64,000 nt of DNA from Kineococcus sp. NBC_00420 (GTDB lineage: Bacteria > Actinomycetota > Actinomycetes > Actinomycetales > Kineococcaceae), in assembly GCF_036021035.1 (NCBI RefSeq), contig NZ_CP107930.1:3844001-3908000 (forward strand), in the 5' to 3' direction. The number at the start of each line of letters is the position of its first letter. The stretch's first letter is position 1. Shown piece after piece: positions 29,239 to 37,714 of this stretch. Made by a program: the position numbers and the translations under genes. The notes below the pieces were generated by a model. It did not search any database, was not told where the DNA came from, and worked only from the letters and a program-made list of their open reading frames with translations.

Positions 29239-30234
29239 GTGTCCTCGTTGTTCCTCGACTCCTCGGCCACCGTGCCGACCTTCCTCGAGCTGCCGGCGAC
29301 GCAGCGGGCGGCGATGGCCGCGCTGGGGTCGCGACTGAGCGCCGACCCCGTGACCGAGCCCGAGGCCTTCGGTCGCCAGGCCCGCCTGCTGGCCCGGGAA
29401 CTCCCGCAGGAGGTCGCCGAGACGCTGTGGGCCTTCGAGGAGCGCGGTTCCGACTCCGGGGTGCTCGTCCTGCGCGGCCTCGAGGTCGGCGACCTGCCGG
29501 CCACCCCCGCCGACAACACCGGCGGTGTCGGCGGTCGGACGCTGCTGGCCAAGCAGCAGGCCATCGTCAGCCACGCCCTCGGGCACATGGTCGGCTACGC
29601 CGCCGAAGGTCACGGCCACCTGCTGCAGGACATGGTCCCCAACGCCAGGCTCGCCGCGACGCAGCAGTCGCAGGGCTCCCGGGTGGAGCTCGAGGCGCAC
29701 ACCGAGCAGTGCTTCTCCGGCCTGCGTCCCGACTACGTCGTCCTCGGCTGCCTGCGCGGGGACGCCGACGCCTCGACCTACGCCTTCCGCGCGCTCGACC
29801 TGCTCGAGCACGTCGACCCGACCGACGTCATGGAACTCTTCCGTCCGCTCTGGACGACGCTGGTCGACGAGTCCTTCGCCGACTTCCTCGACACCCGCGA
29901 GGTCCGCGGCCCGTTCTCGATCCTCACCGGTGACGTCGACGACCCGACGATGCTCGTGGACCAGGACCTCATGCACGGCATCACCAAGCGCGCGCAGGCG
30001 CTGCTCGAACGGGTCCTGGAGATCTACGTCGCGCACCGCCACGCCGTCGTCCTGCAGCCCGGTGACGTGCTGATGCTCGACAACCTGCGCGCGATGCACG
30101 GTCGCTCGCCGTTCACCCCCCGCTTCGACGGGACCGACCGCTTCATCAGCCGGGGCTTCGTCGTCCGCGACCTGCGTCGCTCGCGCTTCGCCCGCCCCGG
30201 CGGCAATCGCGTCGTGCAGGCCAGCTTCTCCTGA
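29239..30234 (+). CDS. Fe(II)/2-oxoglutarate dioxygenase, clavaminate synthase-like (AsnO/VioC group)
   Basis: 331 aa. Non-haem iron ligands His154-x-Glu156 (LEAHTEQCF) and distal His287 (MLDNLRAMHGRSPFTPRFDG), with the 2-oxoglutarate-binding Arg just after. The use of Glu rather than Asp in HxE, and RPDYVVLGCLRG after it, are characteristic of clavaminate synthase, asparagine oxygenase and arginine hydroxylase relatives. Expected reaction: stereospecific beta-hydroxylation of a free or carrier-bound amino acid, generating succinate and CO2. No NRPS or peptide gene is nearby, so the substrate is unknown. GTG 29239 follows GGGAGCT. Confidence 0.82.
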   Translation: MSSLFLDSSATVPTFLELPATQRAAMAALGSRLSADPVTEPEAFGRQARLLARELPQEVAETLWAFEERGSDSGVLVLRGLEVGDLPATPADNTGGVGGRTLLAKQQAIVSHALGHMVGYAAEGHGHLLQDMVPNARLAATQQSQGSRVELEAHTEQCFSGLRPDYVVLGCLRGDADASTYAFRALDLLEHVDPTDVMELFRPLWTTLVDESFADFLDTREVRGPFSILTGDVDDPTMLVDQDLMHGITKRAQALLERVLEIYVAHRHAVVLQPGDVLMLDNLRAMHGRSPFTPRFDGTDRFISRGFVVRDLRRSRFARPGGNRVVQASFS

Positions 30235-30236
30235 CG

Positions 30237-30296
30237 ACTTCTGGGAGATTCCCCACTCTTCCGGAGGCTGTGAAGGGTGGAGAGTCTCCCAGGAGT
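30237..30296. repeat. 60-bp imperfect palindrome, copy B of the dispersed repeat
   Basis: Begins ACTTCTGGGAGA and ends TCTCCCAGGAGT, exactly 60 bp as at 1201-1260. It lies 2 nt after the dioxygenase stop and 13 nt before the stop of the opposing oxidoreductase, so it may act as a two-way terminator. Centre GGAGGCTGTG is not conserved with copy A. Confidence 0.75.
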
Positions 30297-30309
30297 TGGC
30301 AGGGGGAGG

Positions 30310-31215
30310 TCAGGGGAGGAGGACGATCTTGCCGCGGGTGTGCCGACGTTCCAGCTCGGTGAACGCGGCGCCCACCTCCTCCAGCGGGTAGCTCGCGGCG
30401 ATCTCCACCTCGAGCTTCCCGGTGGCGACGAGTTCGGCGATCTCGCCGAGGATTCCCGTCGTCGTGGCCCCCTCGCTGCCCTCGGCCTTGACGCCGAGTT
30501 CCGCGGCCAGGGCGAAGGAGATGATCGTCTCGATGCGGTGCTTCGGGATCCCCAGGTCGACGGCGAGCTGGACGTAGTCGGGACCGAAGAGGTCGATGAA
30601 GGCGTCGGGGACGTCCTCCTCCAGACGCTCGGCCAGACCCTCCCCGTACTCCACGGGTTCGGCGCCGTGGGTGCGCAACCAGTCGGCGTTGGCCGGGCCC
30701 GCGATCCCCAGGACCTTCGCGCCGCGGCGGGTGAGGAGCTGCACGACGAGCGATCCGACCCCGCCGGCCGCCGCGGAGACCGCCACCGTCTCACCCGGCT
30801 GCGGGTCCACGGCGCGCACCGCGGCGAAGGCCGTCACCCCGGCCACGTAGAGGGAACCCGCGACCTCCCAGCTCAGCCCGGCGGGTCTGGGGATCAGCTG
30901 GTCGCCGGGCACGAGGACGTGGCTCGCCTGGCTGGAACGGGCCCAGGACCAGCCCATGACCTCATCGCCGGGCGACCAGGTGGCGTCCGGGCCCACGGCG
31001 CTGACGACGCCGGCGAGGTCGCTGCCCTGGCCGGACGGGAACGTCGCCGGGAAGAGGTCCTTCATCGCCCCGCTGCGGATCGCGGTCTCGCCCGGGTTGA
31101 TCCCGGCGGCCCGGACCTCCACGACCACCTCGCCGGGGCCGGGGTGCGGGGTCGGCAGTTCCTCGACCTGCAGGACCTCGGGTCCGCCGTAGCGGTGGAA
31201 GCGCACTGCGCGCAC
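30310..31215 (-). CDS. Zinc-less medium-chain quinone oxidoreductase-like protein
   Basis: 301 aa NADPH:quinone reductase family (QOR). GroES-like N-terminal domain (RAVRFHRYGGPEVLQVEELP, VRAAGINPGETAIRSG), Rossmann segment AAAGGVGSLVVQLLTRRGAKV, C-terminal catalytic domain ending RHTRGKIVLL. No zinc-binding Cys/His set. The GTG at 31215 is preferred to the in-frame TTG at 31221 because AAGGAG (31222-31227) would abut the TTG, but stands 6 nt from GTG. Upstream lie three 23-bp tandem repeats. Confidence 0.88.
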   Translation of the reverse strand: MRAVRFHRYGGPEVLQVEELPTPHPGPGEVVVEVRAAGINPGETAIRSGAMKDLFPATFPSGQGSDLAGVVSAVGPDATWSPGDEVMGWSWARSSQASHVLVPGDQLIPRPAGLSWEVAGSLYVAGVTAFAAVRAVDPQPGETVAVSAAAGGVGSLVVQLLTRRGAKVLGIAGPANADWLRTHGAEPVEYGEGLAERLEEDVPDAFIDLFGPDYVQLAVDLGIPKHRIETIISFALAAELGVKAEGSEGATTTGILGEIAELVATGKLEVEIAASYPLEEVGAAFTELERRHTRGKIVLLP

Positions 31216-31235
31216 GGTCAACTCCTTCGTGGTCG

Positions 31236-31304
31236 GTGTGGAGCGGAGCTCCGCGAGGATGTGGAGCGGAGCTCCGCGAGGATGTGGAGCGGAGCTTCGC
31301 GAGG
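31236..31304. repeat. Three tandem 23-bp repeats with palindromic core
   Basis: Copies at 31236-31258, 31259-31281 and 31282-31304. Unit ATGTGGAGCGGAGCTCCGCG plus AGG; copies 1 and 2 hold the perfect 12-bp palindrome GCGGAGCTCCGC, copy 3 has one C-to-T change, copy 1 begins with G. Located between the end of the ABC1 kinase gene and the start of the oxidoreductase (both minus strand), it is positioned as an upstream regulatory array or a set of hairpins. Confidence 0.8.
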
Positions 31305-31345
31305 GTGCGACGGGGTCCCCGGTCCGGGACCGGGGACGGGACGGC

Positions 31346-33007
31346 TCAGCGTCGTCGGGAGCGGTGACCCCTCGCGGTCCAGCCGAGGTACCCCGTCAGC
31401 GCGCCCAGGGCCGCCACCCCCACGGCGACGACCTTCGTCTCGTGGGGTTTGAAGCGTTCGGGGTCGGTGGAGCCGACGGTGGCCAGCGCCCCGATCCCGG
31501 CGGAGACGACGAGGCCGGCGACGACGCGGTTGCCGATGCGTTCGAGCCTCGCCACCAGGGGGTCCAGCTCGTCGGTGCGCAACGAGACCGAGATCCCGTC
31601 CCGGTCCAGGACGTCGAGCAGCCGGCCGAGCTGCCCGGGCAGTTCCACCCCGAGCTGGGCGACGTCGAGACCGGCCTGGCGCACCCGCTTCGCCATCGCC
31701 AGCGGGTCGAAGTGGCGGGCCACGAGCCTGCGCGCGTAGGGGTTGAGGACCCGCCCGAGCTGGAAGTCGGGGTCCAGGCTCGACCCCAGCCCCTCGGTCA
31801 TGACGATCATCTTCACGACGAGGGCGAGGTTGCGCGGCAACGCCAGGTGGTGGCGGCGGAGGATCTCCAGCACGTCGCGCACGATGTCGCTGACGGAGAT
31901 GCGCCCCAGCGGCAGACCCTCGTAGGTCCGCAGCAGGTGCGCGCAGTCGGCGGTGAGCCGGACCCGGTCGACGCGGTGCTCGGTGACGCCGATCGTCGCG
32001 AAGGCCGCCGCGATGCGCGAGGGGTCCCGCCGGGAGAACGCCGCCAGCAGCATCGCCAGCTGTTCCCGGGAGCGTTCGTCGACCTCGCCGACCATCCCGT
32101 AGTCGAGCAGCCCGATGCGCCCGGAGGGTTCGATGAGGAAGTTCCCCGGGTGCGGGTCGGCGTGGAAGAACCCGTGCTCGAAGACCATGTCGGCGAGCAG
32201 GCGCGTCGCGCGGGCGGCGAGTTCCGTCCGGTCGATGCCGTGCTCGGCGAGCGCGGCGTCGTCGTTGATCTTGACCCCGTGCAGGCGTTCGAGGGTGAGG
32301 ACCCGCGACGTCGTCGTGTCCCAGTAGACCGCCGGGACCCGGATGTCGGGGTCGCCCTCGAAGTTGCGGGCGAACCGTTCCGCGTTGTGGCCCTCGGCGA
32401 GGTAGTCGAGTTCGGCGCGCAGGGTGTCGGCGAAGTCCGTCGCCAGTCCGACGACGTCGTAGTCGGCCGCCACCGTCCACCGCCGCGAGGCCTGCACGGC
32501 GAGGGTGCGGAGGATCTCGAGGTCGCCCTCGACCTCCTCGACCACCCCGGGCCGGCGGACCTTCACCACGACCTGCGTCCCGTCCTCCAGGACCGCGGTG
32601 TGGGCCTGCCCGATCGAGGCGCTGGCGAGCGGTTCGCGGCTGAAGTTCACGAACAGCTCCTCGGGCGGCGCCCCGAGTTCCTCCTCCACGGCGTCGCGGA
32701 CCGTCTCGTAGGGAACGGGGGTGGCGCTGTCCTGCAGCTTCTCCAGCTCGTGCTGGAAGCCGGGGGAGAGCAGGTCGGGACGGGTGGAGAGGATCTGGCC
32801 GATCTTCACCGCGGTCGGCCCCAGTTCCTCCATGACGAGGCGGACGTGCGCGGCCCGGGTGTGCCGCTCGCGTTCCTGGGCGCGGCCCCCGAAGAGGTCC
32901 CAGTCGGTGCGCACCCACCGCTCGAGGCCGAGCGCGTCGATGAAGTACCCCAGACCGTGCCGGGACAGGATCCGGCTGATCTGCAGGTATCGGTCCTGGT
33001 GCCGCAT
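31346..33007 (-). CDS. ABC1/UbiB-family atypical kinase-like protein
   Basis: 553 aa. UbiB/ADCK hallmarks: KxGQ motif in GPTAVKIGQILSTRPDLLS, Ala-rich loop ASASIGQAHTAVL, invariant Lys in VVVKVRRPG, catalytic-loop HGFFHADPHPGNFLI and metal-binding LLDYGMVG. Two C-terminal hydrophobic helices (AGLVVSAGIGALATVG; VVAVGVAALGALTGYLG) anchor it in the membrane. The family supports quinone biosynthesis or membrane lipid homeostasis, often as an ATPase. A GGAGAGA site precedes ATG 33007, which removes an unsupported 89-residue upstream frame. Confidence 0.92.
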   Translation of the reverse strand: MRHQDRYLQISRILSRHGLGYFIDALGLERWVRTDWDLFGGRAQERERHTRAAHVRLVMEELGPTAVKIGQILSTRPDLLSPGFQHELEKLQDSATPVPYETVRDAVEEELGAPPEELFVNFSREPLASASIGQAHTAVLEDGTQVVVKVRRPGVVEEVEGDLEILRTLAVQASRRWTVAADYDVVGLATDFADTLRAELDYLAEGHNAERFARNFEGDPDIRVPAVYWDTTTSRVLTLERLHGVKINDDAALAEHGIDRTELAARATRLLADMVFEHGFFHADPHPGNFLIEPSGRIGLLDYGMVGEVDERSREQLAMLLAAFSRRDPSRIAAAFATIGVTEHRVDRVRLTADCAHLLRTYEGLPLGRISVSDIVRDVLEILRRHHLALPRNLALVVKMIVMTEGLGSSLDPDFQLGRVLNPYARRLVARHFDPLAMAKRVRQAGLDVAQLGVELPGQLGRLLDVLDRDGISVSLRTDELDPLVARLERIGNRVVAGLVVSAGIGALATVGSTDPERFKPHETKVVAVGVAALGALTGYLGWTARGHRSRRR

Positions 33008-33203
33008 TCGGTCTCTCCCCCGGGGTGGCCCTGCGCGGCACTCTACGTGGCGTCGATCGGGGGCCGACCGCCCACTGCACGCTCTCCCGCACCAGAGGCC
33101 CGGGCTCGTGCAGCTCCGGGGCGTCCGGCTCACGTGCCGGATGTCCCGGGACAGCGGGTGAGGGGATGCTGGTGATGAGGGACTGGCACGGGAGGATCCA
33201 GAC

Positions 33204-33770
33204 GTGGCAGCTGAGATGGACGACGTGGCCGTCAGCGTGCTCCACCGCGAGTGGGCGTTCGAGGATCTGCTCACCCTGCCCGACGACGGCTACCGGTACG
33301 AGATCATGGACGGGCAACTCATCGTGACTCCACCGCCTCCGGTCGTGCACCAGGACGTGATCGACAACCTCCGCGCGGAGCTCGGCCGGCGGGTCGCCCC
33401 GGACGTGCGGGTCAAGACCGGTGTCGGCGTGCGGGTCCCGAGGATGGGACCGGAGCGCTACGTGATCCCGGACCTGCTCGTGGCCTCCGGCGCCCGACCC
33501 GCCCTGCACTACGAGCCCGAGTCCGTCCGACTGGCCGTCGAGGTGACGTCACCCTCCACCGAACTTCGGGACAGGGGTTCGAAGAAGGAGTTGTACGAGG
33601 CGCACGGTGTCGCGTGCTACCTCCTCGTCGACCTGAGCGCCGAGGCAGTGACCTGCTGGGAGCTCGAGCGGGGCGAGTACCGGCTGCAGTGGCGGATGAC
33701 GGCCTCGACGCCGGGGGAGGGTCTGCTGGCGGGTGTCACGCTCGGCGACCTCACGAGAGAACCCAGCTGA
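33204..33770 (+). CDS. Uma2-family PD-(D/E)XK nuclease-like protein
   Basis: 188 aa. Uma2/DUF820 fold: LPDDGYRYEIMDGQLIVTPPP at the N-terminus, YVIPDLLVAS (catalytic Asp), VRLAVEVTSPST (E-x-V/K element), then GSKKELYEAHGVACYLLVD. These endonuclease-like proteins are abundant in cyanobacteria and actinobacteria and their role is unknown. GTG 33204 after GGGAGGA; ATG 33216 is an alternative. The 196-bp gap before it holds nothing recognisable beyond the two start regions. Confidence 0.88.
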   Translation: MAAEMDDVAVSVLHREWAFEDLLTLPDDGYRYEIMDGQLIVTPPPPVVHQDVIDNLRAELGRRVAPDVRVKTGVGVRVPRMGPERYVIPDLLVASGARPALHYEPESVRLAVEVTSPSTELRDRGSKKELYEAHGVACYLLVDLSAEAVTCWELERGEYRLQWRMTASTPGEGLLAGVTLGDLTREPS

Positions 33771-33777
33771 CGGCGAC

Positions 33778-33817
33778 GACGAAGGGCCCGTCCCCAGCGG
33801 GGGACGGGCCCTTCGTC
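33778..33817. terminator. Bidirectional intrinsic terminator hairpin
   Basis: Perfect 18-bp arms GACGAAGGGCCCGTCCCC and GGGGACGGGCCCTTCGTC with a 4-nt loop, centred between the convergent Uma2 gene (+) and sdhB (-). Very stable stem, no strong T-run. Confidence 0.8.
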
Positions 33818-33824
33818 GCGTCGG

Positions 33825-34664
33825 TCAGAGCTTGCGCGAGATGAGCGCCTGCTTGACCTCGGCGATGGCCTTGGTGACCTGGATGCCCCGGGGGCAGGCC
33901 TCGGAGCAGTTGAAGGTGGTGCGGCAGCGCCACACCCCTTCCTTGTCGTTGAGGATCTCCAGGCGCAGGTCCGAGGCGGAGTCGCGGCTGTCGAAGATGA
34001 AGCGGTGCGCGTTGACGATCGCGGCGGGCCCGAAGTACTGGCCGTCGTTCCAGAAGACCGGGCAGCTCGACGTGCACGCGGCGCAGAGGATGCACTTGGT
34101 GGTGTCGTCGAAGCGTTCGCGGTCGGCCTGGGACTGGATGCGTTCCCGGGTCGGCTCGGCCCCGTTGGTGACGAGGAACGGCATGACCTCGCGGTAGGCC
34201 GCGAAGAACGGTTCCATGTCGACGATGAGGTCCTTCTCCACCGGCAGACCCTTGATCGGCTCGATCAGGATGGGCTTGTCGATGTTCAGGTCCTTCAGCA
34301 ACGTCTTGCACGCCAGCCGGTTGCGGCCGTTGATGCGCATGGCGTCGGAGCCGCAGACCCCGTGGGCGCAGGAGCGGCGGAAGGACAGCCGACCGTCCTG
34401 CTCCCACTTGACCTTGTGCAGGGCGTCGAGCACGCGGTCGGTGCCGTGCATCGTCAGGTCGTAGGACTCCCAGTGCGGTTCCGCGTCGAGGTCCGGGTCG
34501 TAGCGGCGGATCTTGACCGTCACGGAGAACGAGGGGACCTCGCCCGCCCCGCCCTGCCCCTCGACGGGCGACCGACGGCCGCCACCGCTGCGTGCGGTCT
34601 CGGCGGACTTCGCCGGACCCGCTTCGCCGTTGGTCTCGGCGGGGCTGGTCTCGAAGGTCGACAT
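33825..34664 (-). CDS. sdhB: Succinate dehydrogenase iron-sulfur subunit
   Basis: 279 aa. 2Fe-2S ligands Cys99, Cys104, Asp107 (as in E. coli SdhB) and Cys119; 4Fe-4S ligands Cys191, Cys194, Cys197; 3Fe-4S and remaining ligands Cys201, Cys247, Cys253, Cys257. Transfers electrons from SdhA flavin to the membrane quinone site. The first ~45 residues are a Gly/Ser/Ala-rich extension absent in most homologues. ATG 34664 overlaps the sdhA stop (TGATG). Last gene of sdhCDAB. Confidence 0.97.
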   Translation of the reverse strand: MSTFETSPAETNGEAGPAKSAETARSGGGRRSPVEGQGGAGEVPSFSVTVKIRRYDPDLDAEPHWESYDLTMHGTDRVLDALHKVKWEQDGRLSFRRSCAHGVCGSDAMRINGRNRLACKTLLKDLNIDKPILIEPIKGLPVEKDLIVDMEPFFAAYREVMPFLVTNGAEPTRERIQSQADRERFDDTTKCILCAACTSSCPVFWNDGQYFGPAAIVNAHRFIFDSRDSASDLRLEILNDKEGVWRCRTTFNCSEACPRGIQVTKAIAEVKQALISRKL

Positions 34665-36496
34665 CAGTACTTGCGCTCCATCGGCTGGTAGCGGGTCTGG
34701 ACCACGGGCTTGAAGTCCAGTCGCGTCGAGTAGGAACCGTCGGCGGCGTACTCGCGGTAGACCATGGTGTGCCGCATGTAGTTCACGTCGTCGCGGTTGG
34801 GGTAGTCCTCGCGGAAGTGACCGCCGCGGGACTCCTTGCGCTCCAGCGCCCCGAGGCACATGGCCTCGGCGAGGTCGAGCAGGAACCCGAGTTCGAGGCC
34901 CTCGAGCAGGTCGAGGTTGAACCGCTTGCCCTTGTCCTGCACCGAGGCGCGCGAGTAGCGCTCCTTCAGGCGGTCGATGTCGGTGAGGGCCTGCTTCAGC
35001 GTCGCCTCGGTGCGGAACACCTGGGCGTTGGCGTCCATCGTGTCCTGCAGCTCACGACGGATGTCCGAGACGCGTTCACCCTGCGCGCGGTCGCGCATCT
35101 CCGACATCCAGTTGATGACCGGGAGCTCGGAGCCGTCGGGGACGGCGATCCACTCGGCCTTCGTCGCGTACTCCGCCGCGGCGATACCCGCGCGCTTGCC
35201 GAACACGTTGATGTCCAGCAGCGAGTTCGTGCCGAGACGGTTCGAGCCGTGCACCGAGACGCACGCGACCTCGCCGGCCGCGTAGAGGCCCGGCACGACG
35301 CGGGTGTTGTCCTGCAGCACCTCGGTGTCGACGTTGGTCGGCACCCCGCCCATGGCGTAGTGCGCCGTCGGGTAGACCGGAACGGGTTCGGTGTAGGGCT
35401 CGACCCCGAGGTAGGTGCGGGCGAACTCGGTGATGTCAGGCAGCTTCGCGTCGATGTGCGCGGGTTCGAGGTGGGTCAGGTCGAGGTAGACGTAGTCCTT
35501 GTTCGGACCGGCCCCGCGGCCCTCGCGCACCTCGTTGGCCATCGCCCGAGCGACGATGTCGCGGGGCGCGAGGTCCTTGATGGTGGGGGCGTAGCGCTCC
35601 ATGAACCGCTCGCCGTCGGCGTTGCGGAGGATCCCGCCCTCACCGCGGGCCGCCTCGGAGAGCAGGATCCCGAGACCGGCGAGGCCGGTCGGGTGGAACT
35701 GGAAGAACTCCATGTCCTCCAGCGGCAGACCGCTGCGGTAGGCGATGCCCATGCCGTCCCCGGTCAGGGTGTGCGCGTTCGAGGTCGTCTTGTAGACCTT
35801 GCCCGCACCACCGGTCGCGAGGACGACCGACTTCGCCTGGAACACGTGGATCTCCCCGGTGGAGAGCTCGTAGGCCACGACGCCGGCGATGCGCTTGTCG
35901 CCCGGGACGCCGATGGTCGGCGGGGTCTGCAACCCGCGCTGGTCGGCCGCGCCCTCGATCTCGCTGCCGGTCTTCGCCTCGTCGGCGGGCACGAGCAGCA
36001 GGTCGAGGACGTAGAACTCGTTGAAGAACTCGACCTCGTGCTTCACGCACTGCTGGTACAGCGTCTGCAGGATCATGTGACCGGTGCGGTCGGCGGCGAA
36101 GCAGCTGCGACGCACCGGGGACTTGCCGTGGTCGCGGGTGTGCCCGCCGAAGCGGCGCTGGTCGATCTTGCCCTCGGGCGTGCGGTTGAAGGGCAGGCCC
36201 ATCTTCTCGAGGTCGAGGACCGCGTCGATGGCCTCCTTGCACATCACCTCGGCCGCGTCCTGGTCGACGAGGTAGTCACCGCCCTTGACGGTGTCGAAGG
36301 TGTGCCACTCCCAGTTGTCCTCCTCGACGTTGGCCAGGGCGGCGCACATGCCGCCCTGGGCCGCACCGGTGTGCGAGCGCGTCGGGTAGAGCTTGGTGAG
36401 CACGGCCGTGCGCGCGCGCTGGCCGGATTCGAGGGCGGCGCGCATTCCGGCGCCCCCGGCGCCGACGATGACGACGTCGAACTGGTGCGTCTGCAT
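34664..36496 (-). CDS. sdhA: Succinate dehydrogenase flavoprotein subunit
   Basis: 610 aa. FAD-binding GAGGAGMRAALES at the N-terminus, covalent-flavin His motif RSHTGAAQGG, substrate-binding GGHTRDHGKSPVRRSCFAADRTG cut here to its key residues His and Arg, PTAHYAMGG, and SVHGSNRLGTNSLLD. Oxidises succinate to fumarate on the cytoplasmic face of the membrane. Start ATG 36496 is 13 nt after sdhD. Links the succinate produced by PrpB to respiration. Confidence 0.98.
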   Translation of the reverse strand: MQTHQFDVVIVGAGGAGMRAALESGQRARTAVLTKLYPTRSHTGAAQGGMCAALANVEEDNWEWHTFDTVKGGDYLVDQDAAEVMCKEAIDAVLDLEKMGLPFNRTPEGKIDQRRFGGHTRDHGKSPVRRSCFAADRTGHMILQTLYQQCVKHEVEFFNEFYVLDLLLVPADEAKTGSEIEGAADQRGLQTPPTIGVPGDKRIAGVVAYELSTGEIHVFQAKSVVLATGGAGKVYKTTSNAHTLTGDGMGIAYRSGLPLEDMEFFQFHPTGLAGLGILLSEAARGEGGILRNADGERFMERYAPTIKDLAPRDIVARAMANEVREGRGAGPNKDYVYLDLTHLEPAHIDAKLPDITEFARTYLGVEPYTEPVPVYPTAHYAMGGVPTNVDTEVLQDNTRVVPGLYAAGEVACVSVHGSNRLGTNSLLDINVFGKRAGIAAAEYATKAEWIAVPDGSELPVINWMSEMRDRAQGERVSDIRRELQDTMDANAQVFRTEATLKQALTDIDRLKERYSRASVQDKGKRFNLDLLEGLELGFLLDLAEAMCLGALERKESRGGHFREDYPNRDDVNYMRHTMVYREYAADGSYSTRLDFKPVVQTRYQPMERKY

Positions 36497-36509
36497 GAGT
36501 TCCTCCGGG

Positions 36510-36986
36510 TCAGCTTGCCGCGCAGAAGGAGAACCTCTGCGCCTGCGTCGGGTCGGCGCAGGGGTCGAAGGTGAAGATGACCAGCGTCCCGACGACGATG
36601 ACGATGACCGTCGCGAGGTAGAGGGCCATCTTCAGCCAGAATCGCGTGGAGTCGCGTTCGGCGTAGTCGTTGATGACGGTGCGGACGCCGTTGGTGCCGT
36701 GCAGCTGCGCCAGCCACAGCATCAGCAGGTCCCAGACCTGCCAGAACGGGCTGGCCCACTTGCCGGCCACGAAACCCCAGTCGACCTGGTGGATGCCTTC
36801 GCCCATGACCAGGTTCACGAACAGGTGGCCGAAGATCAGGACGAGGAGGACGACGCCCGACATCCGCATGAACAGCCAGCCGTACAGCTCCCAGTTGGTC
36901 CGGGTCGCCTTGTTGCGCTTGTAGGGGGAACGGGGGGTTTCCAGGGCGGGGGCGTAGCTGCCACCCGGGGTCTGCTCTGCGCTCAC
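36510..36986 (-). CDS. sdhD: Succinate dehydrogenase membrane anchor subunit
   Basis: 158 aa with three transmembrane helices: MRMSGVVLLVLIFGHLFVNLV (haem-ligand His in FGHLF), WQVWDLLMLWLAQLHGTNGV, and LYLATVIVIVVGTLVIF. The AQLHGTNGVRTVINDY segment is the quinone-site signature of actinobacterial SdhD. A soluble Pro/Arg-rich N-terminus of ~35 residues precedes. GTG 36986 start, 11 nt after sdhC. Confidence 0.92.
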   Translation of the reverse strand: MSAEQTPGGSYAPALETPRSPYKRNKATRTNWELYGWLFMRMSGVVLLVLIFGHLFVNLVMGEGIHQVDWGFVAGKWASPFWQVWDLLMLWLAQLHGTNGVRTVINDYAERDSTRFWLKMALYLATVIVIVVGTLVIFTFDPCADPTQAQRFSFCAAS

Positions 36987-36997
36987 GGTTCGATCCC

Positions 36998-37417
36998 TCA
37001 GTGCGAGAAGACGTTGATCAGGTGGCGGGGCAGGAACCCGGCCATCAGCAGGACCCAGACCACGACGACGCCCCAGAACAGCTTCCGCTGGTGCTTGGTG
37101 CCGCCGGACCAGAAGTCCACGAGGATGATGCGGATCCCGTTGAGCGCGTGGAAGACGACCGCGCCGACGAGGCCGGCCTCGCCGAGGCCCATCACGGGGT
37201 TCTTGTACTGCCCGATCACACCGTTGTAGACCTCGGGGGAGACCCGCACGGTCGCGGTGTCGAGCACGTGCACGAAGAGGAAGAAGAAGATGAGCACACC
37301 GGAGATCCGGTGCATCACCCACGACCACATGCCTTCGCGGCCGCGGTAGAGCGTCCCTGCGGGTTTCCTGCTCCCCGTGGGCGTGCCCTGTCCGGGTGGG
37401 GTGAGGCTCGTGGCCAC
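36998..37417 (-). CDS. sdhC: Succinate dehydrogenase cytochrome b556 subunit
   Basis: 139 aa. GMWSWVMHRISGVLIFFFLFVHVLD carries the Ser/Arg quinone-site and axial haem His motif (HRxSG...H) cut to its key residues; two further helices GLVGAVVFHALNGIRIILVD and KLFWGVVVVWVLLMAGF. First gene of sdhCDAB, with a strong GAGGAGGA ribosome site before GTG 37417. The 297-bp region upstream, shared with the divergent guanylyltransferase gene, should hold the operon promoter; TACAGT on the minus strand near 37490 is only a weak candidate. Confidence 0.94.
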   Translation of the reverse strand: MATSLTPPGQGTPTGSRKPAGTLYRGREGMWSWVMHRISGVLIFFFLFVHVLDTATVRVSPEVYNGVIGQYKNPVMGLGEAGLVGAVVFHALNGIRIILVDFWSGGTKHQRKLFWGVVVVWVLLMAGFLPRHLINVFSH

Positions 37418-37701
37418 CAGCGTCCTCCTCGAGTGCTCCTCGACGCCGGATCACCCGGGCTTCGGCGCTCGGGCGGCGGCGTCCTGCCACCCACTGTAGG
37501 CGCGCTGCCGCGCAGCGACTGCTCGGCGGGAGCACTCGCGGAGCTTTTGTGACGAAGGACTCACAGCGTCGTGAGGCGCAGGTCACGGAGGAGAGCCTGA
37601 CCTTAGCGGTCCCGTGGGCGTCCCGTCGACCTCCTGCGCCCTGTCGGGGGACGACCTCACCCGTTCGCCGCTCTCCGGCGTGGACGGACGGAGCGCACCG
37701 G

Positions 37702-37707
37702 TAGGTT
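37702..37707 (+). promoter_or_regulatory. -10 box TAGGTT for the guanylyltransferase gene
   Basis: TAGGTT ends 7 nt before ATG 37715 with no Shine-Dalgarno in between, a leaderless arrangement. Confidence 0.5.
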
Positions 37708-37714
37708 CCCGACC

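Noticed and set aside
33204-33770. Uma2 nuclease as part of a defence island or transposon
   Set aside because: No transposase, restriction, toxin-antitoxin or CRISPR genes nearby, base composition like its neighbours, and Uma2 genes are often solitary.
37548-37565. CRP/GlxR-like site TGTGA-N8-TCACA in the sdh/guanylyltransferase gap
   Set aside because: The half-sites are perfect but the spacer is 8 nt instead of the required 6, so a CRP-family dimer would be out of register. Kept only as a curiosity.
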